Below are positions 54,130-61,938 of a DNA stretch of 64,000 nucleotides, piece by piece. The notes under the pieces were generated by a model that was not told where the DNA came from, ran no database searches, and saw only the letters and a program-made list of their open reading frames with translations. Each line of letters begins with the position of its first letter. Positions within the stretch are counted from its first letter, which is position 1. Position numbers and translations under genes: made by a program. Location of the stretch: contig JAFAZX010000078.1 in NCBI GenBank assembly GCA_019239425.1, positions 1 through 64,000 on the forward strand, in the 5' to 3' direction. The stretch comes from Acidobacteriota bacterium. GTDB lineage: Bacteria > Acidobacteriota > Blastocatellia > Pyrinomonadales > Pyrinomonadaceae.

Positions 54130-56910
54130 ATGAACCTCAATCTAAAATCGCTGATCGGCCGTCTGAATGACGCCTGCCGCAACGCGCTCGAAGCGGCGGC
54201 GGGCCTGTGCCTGTCGCGGACGAACTACGACGTGGAGCTTGAGCACTTCCTGCTCAAGCTCTTCGAGGCGCCGGACACGGACGTGGCGCGCATCCTGCGC
54301 CACTTCGGGGTCGAACCGGCCCGGCTGAACAGAGACCTCACGCAGGCGCTCGGCCGGTTCAAGACCGGTAACGCGAACACGCCCTCTTTGTCGCCGGGCG
54401 TGCTCCGGCTGCTGGAGAGTGCGTGGCTGCTGGCGTCCGTTGACTACGGGGCGGCGAAGATACGCTCCGGCCACCTGCTGCTCGCCCTGCTCGCGAACGA
54501 GGAGACGGCGTGGCGCGCGGACGCCGTCTCCGATGAGTTCGGCCTCATCTCGGTCGAGACGTTGAAGAAGAACCTGACCGACCTCGCCGCCGGCTCGGCC
54601 GAGGACAAGGCGGCCGCCAACTCCGCCGCGCGCCCGGCGGACGGCGCGCCTCAGGCGCGCCCGGCGGACGGCAAGACGCCCGCCCTCGACCAGTACACGA
54701 TAGACCTCACGGCCAGGGCGCGCGAAGGTAAGATTGACCCGGTGCTCGGGCGTGACTTCGAGATACGGCAGGTCGTGGACATCCTCACCCGCCGCCGCCA
54801 GAACAACCCGATCCTGACGGGCGAGGCCGGCGTGGGCAAGACCGCGGTCGTCGAAGGCTTCGCGCTCCGCGTCGCGCAGGGCGACGTGCCGCCGCCGCTC
54901 AAAGCGGTGGATGTCCGCACGCTCGACCTCGGGCTCCTGCAAGCGGGCGCGGGCATCAAGGGCGAGTTCGAGAACCGCCTCAAGTCCGTCATCGAAGAGG
55001 TGAAGTCGTCCCCGCGGCCGGTCATCATCTTCATAGACGAGGCCCACACGATGATCGGCGCGGGCGGGCAGGCCGGCCAGTCCGACGCCGCGAACCTGCT
55101 CAAGCCCGCGCTCGCGCGCGGCGAACTGCGCACCATCGCCGCGACCACCTGGGCCGAGTACAAGAAGTATTTCGAGAAGGACGCGGCGCTCGCCCGCCGC
55201 TTCCAGGTCGTCAAGGTGGAGGAGCCGACCGAGGAGCAGGCCACCGTCATGATGCGCGGGCTGACCGGCGCGCTCGAAAGCCACCACCGCGTGCGCGTCC
55301 TCGACGAGGCCGTCGAGGACGCCGTCAAGCTCTCGCACCGCTACATCTCCGGGCGCCAACTCCCGGACAAGGCCGTGAGCGTGCTCGACACGGCCTGCGC
55401 GCGCGTCGCCATCGGGCAGGGCGCAACGCCCCCGGCCGTCGAGGACACGCTGCGCCGTCTCGACCGGCTCGCGGTCGAGATTAGGGCGCTCGAGCGCGAG
55501 ACCGTCACCGGAGCCGACCACGGCGGGCGCATCGAGGAGCTGAGGGCCGCGAGGGAGGCCGAGGCCGAGAGGCACGAGCGTTTGAAAGGCCAGTGGGAGC
55601 GCGAGCGCGAGATCATCGGACGGATTCACGACGTGCGCGCGAGGCTCGAAGCGCGCGCCGGCCTGACCGCCGCGGCGCAGGCCGTGAGCGGCGACGGCGC
55701 GGCGGCGCCGGCGGTTGCGTCCGCGGCGGCCGCGCTGCCGCCGGGCGTCGAACTCCCGCCGGCCGACGCGGACGTGATGCGCGCGGAACTGGCGCGGCTC
55801 AACGACGAGCTCGAGCTGGCGCAGGGCGAGACGCCTTTGATGCAGGCTTGCGTCAACTCGCAGGTGGTCGCCGAAGTCATCTCCGGCTGGACGGGCATCC
55901 CCGTCGGCCGGATGCTGGCCGACGAGATCAACACCGTCCTCGCGCTCCGCGAAAGACTCGAACGGAGGGTCGTCGGCCAGTCGCACGCGCTTGAGGCCGT
56001 CAGCCAGCGCATCCGCACGGCGCGCGCCAACCTGACCGACCCGCGGCGCCCCGTCGGCGTCTTCCTGCTGGTGGGGCCGAGCGGGGTCGGCAAGACGGAG
56101 ACGGCGCTCGCCCTCGCCGACGCGCTCTACGGCGGCGAGCGCAACCTGGTGACGATCAACATGAGCGAGTATCAGGAGTCGCACACGGTCTCGTCGCTCA
56201 AGGGGTCGCCGCCGGGCTACGTCGGCTACGGCGAGGGCGGCGTGCTGACCGAGGCCGTCAGGCGCAAGCCCTACTCGGTCGTGTTGCTAGATGAGGTGGA
56301 GAAGGCGCACCCGGACGTGATGGAGCTGTTCTACCAGGTCTTCGACAAGGGCGTGCTCGAAGACGGTGAGGGGCGCGACATAGACTTCAAGAACACCGTC
56401 ATCCTGCTCACCACCAACGCCTCTGCGGACACGATCATGAGGCTCTGTGCCGACCCGGAGACCAAGCCCGACCCCGGCCCGCTGACGGAGGCGATCCGCC
56501 CGGAGCTGCTCAAGGTCTTCAAGCCTGCCCTGCTCGGGCGCATGGTCGTCGTGCCCTACTACCCGATCTCGGACGTAGTCATGCGCCAGATCATCGAGCT
56601 TCAGCTCGGCCGCGTGGGCCGGCGGCTGGCGGAGAACCACGGGGCCGGCTTTACTTATGACGCGGCGGTCGTCGGCGAAATTGCCGACCGCTGCCAGGAG
56701 GTCGAGAGCGGTGCGCGCAACGTTGACCACATCCTGACACGCACGCTCCTGCCCGAGATGTCCGGCGAGTTCCTCTCGCGCATGGCCGCCAGCGAGACGG
56801 TCTCCGGCGTGCACGTTTCGGTCGGCGAGAGCAGGGAGTTTCAATACCGTTTTTCGCCAAACGGCGACGGCGCCGACGAAGAGGCGCCCGCTATTCCTTC
56901 GGTTCCTTGA
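54130..56910 (+). CDS. clpV: T6SS sheath-recycling ATPase ClpV (TssH)
   Basis: This 926-residue AAA+ unfoldase has an N-terminal repeat domain, a first ATPase domain with Walker A GEAGVGKTAVV and IIFIDEAHTMIGAGG, a middle coiled-coil region, and a second with GPSGVGKTETALAL, VVLLDEVEKAHPDV and a C-terminal D2-small domain. The T6SS context and GYVGYGEGG segment mark ClpV over ClpB. It disassembles the contracted TssBC sheath. It ends 15 bases before the next gene. Confidence 0.96.
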   Translation: MNLNLKSLIGRLNDACRNALEAAAGLCLSRTNYDVELEHFLLKLFEAPDTDVARILRHFGVEPARLNRDLTQALGRFKTGNANTPSLSPGVLRLLESAWLLASVDYGAAKIRSGHLLLALLANEETAWRADAVSDEFGLISVETLKKNLTDLAAGSAEDKAAANSAARPADGAPQARPADGKTPALDQYTIDLTARAREGKIDPVLGRDFEIRQVVDILTRRRQNNPILTGEAGVGKTAVVEGFALRVAQGDVPPPLKAVDVRTLDLGLLQAGAGIKGEFENRLKSVIEEVKSSPRPVIIFIDEAHTMIGAGGQAGQSDAANLLKPALARGELRTIAATTWAEYKKYFEKDAALARRFQVVKVEEPTEEQATVMMRGLTGALESHHRVRVLDEAVEDAVKLSHRYISGRQLPDKAVSVLDTACARVAIGQGATPPAVEDTLRRLDRLAVEIRALERETVTGADHGGRIEELRAAREAEAERHERLKGQWEREREIIGRIHDVRARLEARAGLTAAAQAVSGDGAAAPAVASAAAALPPGVELPPADADVMRAELARLNDELELAQGETPLMQACVNSQVVAEVISGWTGIPVGRMLADEINTVLALRERLERRVVGQSHALEAVSQRIRTARANLTDPRRPVGVFLLVGPSGVGKTETALALADALYGGERNLVTINMSEYQESHTVSSLKGSPPGYVGYGEGGVLTEAVRRKPYSVVLLDEVEKAHPDVMELFYQVFDKGVLEDGEGRDIDFKNTVILLTTNASADTIMRLCADPETKPDPGPLTEAIRPELLKVFKPALLGRMVVVPYYPISDVVMRQIIELQLGRVGRRLAENHGAGFTYDAAVVGEIADRCQEVESGARNVDHILTRTLLPEMSGEFLSRMAASETVSGVHVSVGESREFQYRFSPNGDGADEEAPAIPSVP

Positions 56911-56925
56911 GGAGCGAGACGCGCG

Positions 56926-57537
56926 GTGGCCGGCGGAAAAAAACCAGGCCCGATGTGCTATGCCGAGGAGCCCGTCGTCGTCGATGACGGGACGATGTGC
57001 CGCGTGCCGACGCCGACGCCCGGCCCGAACGGGCTGTGGACGAGCAAGCAACCCTCGGCGGCCCACGGCCCCGCCCGGGTCGAGCATTTTAGGGAGGCCG
57101 GCGGAATCCTCATCACCGCGGGCATGCGGGAGAAGGTCGCCAACCTCGCGGACGAGTATTTCAAGCTCACCGGCAACGGCCTGACGGTGACCAGCGGTTA
57201 TCGCCCGCCGGACCGCCAAGCCAGGGCGATGTACGACAAGATAGTCAGAGAGGGCGAGACCAAGGTCAAGAACCTCTACCGGAGCCAGACCCTGATCGAC
57301 GAGATTCTGAAAGCCTACCGGGCGCACAAAGACAATCCCACGGTCGCCGTGGCGGAGATACAGAAGACCATCGAGGCCCAGGTAGAACGCGGGAGCTACA
57401 TCTCGAACCACCTGCGCAGCAACGCCATCGACGTCAGGAAGGCGACGACAAATCTGGGGTCTTTAAAGACAGCCGTCTCGAAGGTCGGCGGGCGCGTCGT
57501 CGTGGAGGGCGATCATTACCACGTCGAGTTGCACTGA
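56926..57537 (+). CDS. M15-like zinc peptidase, candidate T6SS effector
   Basis: This 203-residue protein (GTG start) has no signal peptide. Residues 80-203 fit the M15 / D-Ala-D-Ala carboxypeptidase fold: TVTSGYRPPDRQARAMYDK, then SNHLRSNAIDVRK (S-x-H...A-x-D zinc ligands, about residue 160), and a C-terminal GDHYHVELH supplying H-x-H. The N-terminal 60 residues are Pro/Gly-rich, with PMCYAEEP and MCRVPTPTP. It lies between clpV and vgrG, where cargo genes are often found, so it probably cuts peptidoglycan peptides in rival cells. No immunity gene was recognised beside it. Confidence 0.72.
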   Translation: MAGGKKPGPMCYAEEPVVVDDGTMCRVPTPTPGPNGLWTSKQPSAAHGPARVEHFREAGGILITAGMREKVANLADEYFKLTGNGLTVTSGYRPPDRQARAMYDKIVREGETKVKNLYRSQTLIDEILKAYRAHKDNPTVAVAEIQKTIEAQVERGSYISNHLRSNAIDVRKATTNLGSLKTAVSKVGGRVVVEGDHYHVELH

Positions 57538-57603
57538 AGGGGGAGACGGCCGAAGTCTGAACGGGGCGGCCAGTCTCTCAGGCAGAAAGCGGGAGGTGCC
57601 ATC

Positions 57604-59742
57604 ATGTCAACATACGTACAGGCAGACCGGCCGATGACCGTCAACACCCCTCTGGGGCCGGACGCCCTGCTCCTGACGGGCTTCGTCGGCAGGGAGGCCG
57701 TCTCCCAACTCTTCGGCTTTCAACTCGACCTGGTGGCCGAGAACAGAACCGTGATCGCCTTCGACAAGCTGCTCGGGCAGAAGGTCGCGATCAAGGTCTC
57801 GCTGCCCGAAGAGAAGTGGCGCTACTTCAGCGGCATCTGCAACCGCATCAGCCAGGGCGAGCGCGACAACACCTTCACCTCGTACCAGATGACGGTCGTG
57901 CCCCAGTTCTGGCTGCTCACCAAGCGGGCGCAGAGCCGCATCTTCCAGCGCACGTCCGTCCCCGACATCCTGAAGAAGGTGCTGGCGGGCCTCGACGTGG
58001 CCTACGAGATTCAGGGCACCTTCCACCCGCGCGACTACTGCGTCCAGTACCGCGAGACGGACTTCAACTTCGCCAGCCGCCTGATGGAGGAGGAGGGCAT
58101 CTACTACTTCTTCAGGCACACCGCCGACGGCCACAAGATGGTGCTCGCCAACACGCCGCAGAGCCACCCGGGCATCTCGCCGGAGCCGGGCAAGAGCACG
58201 GTGACTTTCGAAAAGGTCTCGGGGGGCAACCGCGAAGACCTGCGCGTCTACAGCTGGGAGAAGGTGCAGGAGTTGCGCTCGGGCAAGGTGACGCTCTGGG
58301 ATCACTGTTTCGAACTCCCGCACAAGCACCTCGAAGCCGAGAAGACCATCATGGAGAGCGTGCAAGTGGGCAAGGTCAAGCACAAGCTGAAGGTCGGCGG
58401 CAACGACGCGCTCGAAATCTACGACTTCCCCGGCGAGTATGCGCAGCGCTTCGACGGCGTCAACCAGGGGGGCGGCGACCGCTCGGCCGACCTGCAAAAG
58501 ATATTCGAGGACAACGAGCGGACGGCCGGCATCCGGATGCAGGAGGAGGCCGTGCCCGGCCTCGTCATCCGCGGCGCCGGCAACTGCCGTCACTTCGCGG
58601 CCGGGCACAAGTTCACCGTCGACCGCCACTTCAACGCCGAGGGCGAATATGTGCTCACCGGCGTCCAGCACGCCGGGCGGCTCTCGGACAACTACCGTTC
58701 GGGCAGCGCCGAGTTCAGCTACGAGAACAGCTTCACGTGCATCCCCCTGGCCGTGCCGTTCCGCCCTCCGCGGGTCACGCCCAAGCCGTTCGTTCAGGGG
58801 ACGCAGACGGCCGTCGTCGTCGGCCCCAAGGGCGAGGAGATTTTCACAGACAAGTACGGGCGGGTGAAGGTGCAGTTCCACTGGGATCGCCAGGGCAAGT
58901 ACGACGCCGACAGCTCCTGCTGGATTCGCGCCTCGCAGCCGTGGGCCGGCAAGGGCTGGGGCTCGATGTCGATCCCGCGCATCGGCCAGGAGGTCGTCGT
59001 GGACTTCATCGAGGGCGACCCCGACCAGCCGATCATCACCGGCCGGGTCTACAACGCCGACCAGATGCCGCCGTACGCGCTCCCGGGGTCGAAGGTGGTG
59101 AGCGGGCTCAAATCGAACACGCACAAGGGGAAGGGCTACAACGAGATGTCGATGGACGACACGGCGGGCAAGGAGAAGATCACCGTCCACGCGCAGTACG
59201 ACATGGGCACGACCGTCGAGCACGACATGACCACGACCGTCATAAACGACGACACCCAGACCGTCCACAACAACCGCACCATCAGCGTGGACGGCACCCA
59301 CACCGAGACGGTCAAGAAGGCCACCGCGATCACGATCACGGAGGGCACCTACTCGCACGACGTGGCGGCGAACACCGCCACCTATCACGTCAAGGCCGCC
59401 CTCAAAGAGACGTACGAGGACACGCAGACGACCAACGTGACCAACGACATCCTCATCACTTCGGGCACCAAGATCACGCTCACCACGGGGGCGAGCAAGC
59501 TGGAGATGTTCGCCGACGGCACCGTCAAACTCACCGCCAGGCTGATCCAGGTCGTGGGCAGCGAGAAGATCGAATCCTCCGCGCCCCAGGTCTCGACCAC
59601 CGGCACCCAAGAGGTGAAGATGGGCGTGGGCAACCAGAGCGTGACGTGCAACACCGCGCAGGTCGCCACCTCGGGCGCGGCCATCGTCTCGTCGGCCGTC
59701 GGCAAGCACGACATCACCGGGGCGCTGGTGAAGATCAACTAG
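57604..59742 (+). CDS. vgrG: T6SS spike protein VgrG (TssI)
   Basis: This 712-residue protein has the gp27-like part (VSQLFGFQLDLVAENRTV, ISQGERDNTFTSYQMTVVPQFWLLTKR, YRETDFNFASRLMEEEGIYYFF), an OB/gp5-like part (VQFHWDRQGKYDADSSCWIRASQPWAGKGWG, GDPDQPIITGRVYN) and a long beta-helix needle of TVTxxTxT repeats, ending TGALVKIN. There is no extra catalytic domain. Its tip should carry the PAAR-like protein encoded two genes later. Confidence 0.96.
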   Translation: MSTYVQADRPMTVNTPLGPDALLLTGFVGREAVSQLFGFQLDLVAENRTVIAFDKLLGQKVAIKVSLPEEKWRYFSGICNRISQGERDNTFTSYQMTVVPQFWLLTKRAQSRIFQRTSVPDILKKVLAGLDVAYEIQGTFHPRDYCVQYRETDFNFASRLMEEEGIYYFFRHTADGHKMVLANTPQSHPGISPEPGKSTVTFEKVSGGNREDLRVYSWEKVQELRSGKVTLWDHCFELPHKHLEAEKTIMESVQVGKVKHKLKVGGNDALEIYDFPGEYAQRFDGVNQGGGDRSADLQKIFEDNERTAGIRMQEEAVPGLVIRGAGNCRHFAAGHKFTVDRHFNAEGEYVLTGVQHAGRLSDNYRSGSAEFSYENSFTCIPLAVPFRPPRVTPKPFVQGTQTAVVVGPKGEEIFTDKYGRVKVQFHWDRQGKYDADSSCWIRASQPWAGKGWGSMSIPRIGQEVVVDFIEGDPDQPIITGRVYNADQMPPYALPGSKVVSGLKSNTHKGKGYNEMSMDDTAGKEKITVHAQYDMGTTVEHDMTTTVINDDTQTVHNNRTISVDGTHTETVKKATAITITEGTYSHDVAANTATYHVKAALKETYEDTQTTNVTNDILITSGTKITLTTGASKLEMFADGTVKLTARLIQVVGSEKIESSAPQVSTTGTQEVKMGVGNQSVTCNTAQVATSGAAIVSSAVGKHDITGALVKIN

Positions 59743-59751
59743 GTCGGGGCG

Positions 59752-60996
59752 ATGCGCAGACTTTTCGACACAGCCCGCGAGGGGATCGCAGATTTCGTCG
59801 AGCAGCGCGACGACCTGCTCATGCTGGCCGCCTGCGCGGCGGACGATCTGCCCATCGCGCTCAAGCTGCTGCGCGACGTCGAGCAGGCGACGGAGACGGA
59901 CGTTTACTTCATCTCCGCCGACAGCTTCATCTCGCCCGCCTCGTTCGTTTCGGTCGCGGTCGACCGCTTCAGGGAGGAGCACCGGCTGGCCTGCGAGGGG
60001 CTCGCGGCCGAGGGGCTGCCCGTCTTCCCGCCGCTGCCGGAGACGCTTTCGGACGCGCGGCAGCCGCCCGCCGAGCGGCTCCGCGAGCTGATCTGCTTCG
60101 CCCGCACGCTCGTCCCCCGCGAGGGCGGACACCGCCTTGTGTGGGCCATGTTCCCGCAGGAGATCGCCGACCGGCCGGCCTACCTGAATCTGGTCTCCTC
60201 CTTCATACCCCGCGCGGGCATAAAACCCTGGATGCGCGGGCTCCGCCTCATCTTCCGGGACGAGGCCGAGCCCCAACAGCGCGCGCGGCAGTTCACAGAG
60301 GCCCCGCGCGTGCGCGTGAACAGGGTGGACTTCGGCCCCGAGGCGGTGGCAGCCAGCCTCGAAGAGGAGGTCGCAGACGAAGACCTCTCCGTCGAGGAGC
60401 GGATGCAGTCGCTGTTCACGCTCGCCTCGCTGGACACGGCGCACAACCGCATCGCGGACGCCCTCGCCCGGTACAAAGTCCTGCTCGGTCACTACCAGCA
60501 GTCCGAGAACCAGTTGATGCAGGCGCTGGTCATGAACGGGATCGGCGACGTCTATCAACGGAACGAAGACCTGGGCAGGGCGCAGCGCTGGTACGAATGC
60601 GCCATCACGCCCGCGCTGGCCGCGCAGGTGCCGGTGGTGTTGGCCACGCTCGCGAAGGCCCTGGGCGACGTGGCGTACAAGCTCGGGCAGTACGCGGAGG
60701 CTGAGCAGTATTACGACAACTGGGACAAGCTGGCGGGGCACATGCTCGACGCGGAGAGTAAGGCCCGGGCGCTCGAATGGCGCGGGCTGTGTCAGGAGCA
60801 GCAGGGGGCTTACGTCCGCGCGACCAGAAGCTGGGAGGACGCCGCCACCTTGAGCCGCAACACCGAGCTGCCGGCCTTCCTCAAGACGAACCTGGAACAC
60901 CTGCGCCGCGTCTACCCGCGGCTCCGCCGGCGCGACAAGCTGGCCGCCGTTGAGGCCGAGCTGAAGCGGCTGGAGAGAGAGGAGGTCTCGGCATGA
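59752..60996 (+). CDS. TPR protein between VgrG and PAAR, likely effector-loading adaptor
   Basis: This 414-residue protein starts ten bases after vgrG and overlaps the PAAR gene by four bases. The first 180 residues (MRRLFDTAREGIADFVEQRDDLLMLAACAADDLPIALKLLRDVEQ...PREGGHRLVWAMFPQEI) are not a family I can name. The second half is a run of TPR-like repeats (ALVMNGIGDVYQRNEDLGRAQRWYECAI, TLAKALGDVAYKLGQYAEAEQYYDNWD, LEWRGLCQEQQGAY, LEHLRRVYPRL). Position between vgrG and PAAR/Rhs is where chaperones and adaptors such as DUF4123 or DUF2169 usually sit. It is probably a functional counterpart. Confidence 0.7.
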   Translation: MRRLFDTAREGIADFVEQRDDLLMLAACAADDLPIALKLLRDVEQATETDVYFISADSFISPASFVSVAVDRFREEHRLACEGLAAEGLPVFPPLPETLSDARQPPAERLRELICFARTLVPREGGHRLVWAMFPQEIADRPAYLNLVSSFIPRAGIKPWMRGLRLIFRDEAEPQQRARQFTEAPRVRVNRVDFGPEAVAASLEEEVADEDLSVEERMQSLFTLASLDTAHNRIADALARYKVLLGHYQQSENQLMQALVMNGIGDVYQRNEDLGRAQRWYECAITPALAAQVPVVLATLAKALGDVAYKLGQYAEAEQYYDNWDKLAGHMLDAESKARALEWRGLCQEQQGAYVRATRSWEDAATLSRNTELPAFLKTNLEHLRRVYPRLRRRDKLAAVEAELKRLEREEVSA

Positions 60997-61886
60997 GCAC
61001 CCCCACCGCCCCGAACCCGCATCCCCCGCCGCGTCCGCCGAACGCGCTGAAAACGCTCTCGGCGGGCATCGGCGCGATCATCAGCATCCCTTCGAAGCCC
61101 ACCGAATTGCTGAACGAGGGGTTCGCCGTCGCCACCAAGTCTATCGCGCAGGCGCTGCCGTCTTTCCCCGCCGCCCGCCTGACCTCGCTCGCGATAGGCA
61201 TCCCCCACGCACACGTCGCGCACCCGCCCAGCGGGCCGCCGCCCGTCCCGCCGACGCCGCTGCCGCCCATCGGCCCGGTGATGCTCGGCACGTGCGTCCA
61301 GGTGCTCATCAACAGTCTGCCGGCCGCGCGCTGCGGCGACCTGGGCTTCAACCCGACGTGCTGCGGGCTCCCGCCGATCTTCGAGATTTTCACCGGCTCG
61401 TCCAACGTCTTCATCGGCGGGGCGCGCGCGGCGCGGGTGCTGGACATCACTTATCACTGCAAGCCCGTCCCCCCGGCCGGCGCGGCGGCGCGCGGCCTGA
61501 TCGCGGCGGCGAAGAAGGCGCTGGCGGTCACGATGAAGGTGATGGCGGCCGCGGGGAAGGTCGCCCAGGTCGCGTCGATAGCCGGCACCGCGATTGAAGC
61601 CGTCGAGGCGCAGGACGGCGCGGCCATGTCGTCCGCGCTGGGGTTAAGCGCCGGCATGATGGCCGCCCAGATGGCGGCCGACGCCGTAGCCATGGCCCTC
61701 GGCGCGGCGATGGGCAAAGACCCGTGCGTGCCCCCCGGCACCCTCGGGGCGATCACCATCGGCTCGCCCAACGTGCTCATCGGTGGCTTCCCGATGCCCA
61801 CTTGGACCGCCATCGTCAAGGGACTCCTCAAAAGAGTCAAAGCACTCCGCAAGTTGGGACTCTTCGGTCGAAGCGGCGTTGGTTGA
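60993..61886 (+). CDS. PAAR-like tip protein with hydrophobic region
   Basis: This 297-residue protein has a Pro-rich start, a PAAR-type part (GPVMLGTCVQVLINSLPAARCGDLGFNPTCC, TGSSNVFIGGARAARVLDITYHC), a helical Ala/Met-rich middle of about 100 residues that may be membrane-active, and a second PAAR-like end (PCVPPGTLGAITIGSPNVLIGGFPMP). PAAR proteins sharpen the VgrG tip and carry effectors. The split arrangement and the hydrophobic stretch fit PAAR proteins that deliver a separate Rhs toxin, which follows 52 bases later. Confidence 0.85.
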   Translation: MSTPTAPNPHPPPRPPNALKTLSAGIGAIISIPSKPTELLNEGFAVATKSIAQALPSFPAARLTSLAIGIPHAHVAHPPSGPPPVPPTPLPPIGPVMLGTCVQVLINSLPAARCGDLGFNPTCCGLPPIFEIFTGSSNVFIGGARAARVLDITYHCKPVPPAGAAARGLIAAAKKALAVTMKVMAAAGKVAQVASIAGTAIEAVEAQDGAAMSSALGLSAGMMAAQMAADAVAMALGAAMGKDPCVPPGTLGAITIGSPNVLIGGFPMPTWTAIVKGLLKRVKALRKLGLFGRSGVG

Positions 61887-61938
61887 CGGTGAACCCCAAG
61901 GCCAGTTGGGCCTTCCTCAGAGGGGAGCATAGAAGGCG

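Noticed and set aside
57607..60900. 1,097-residue minus-strand frame opposite vgrG
   Set aside because: It is the antisense of clearly coding vgrG, TPR and PAAR genes; low-complexity Val/Leu/Asp/Arg sequence typical of GC-rich shadows.
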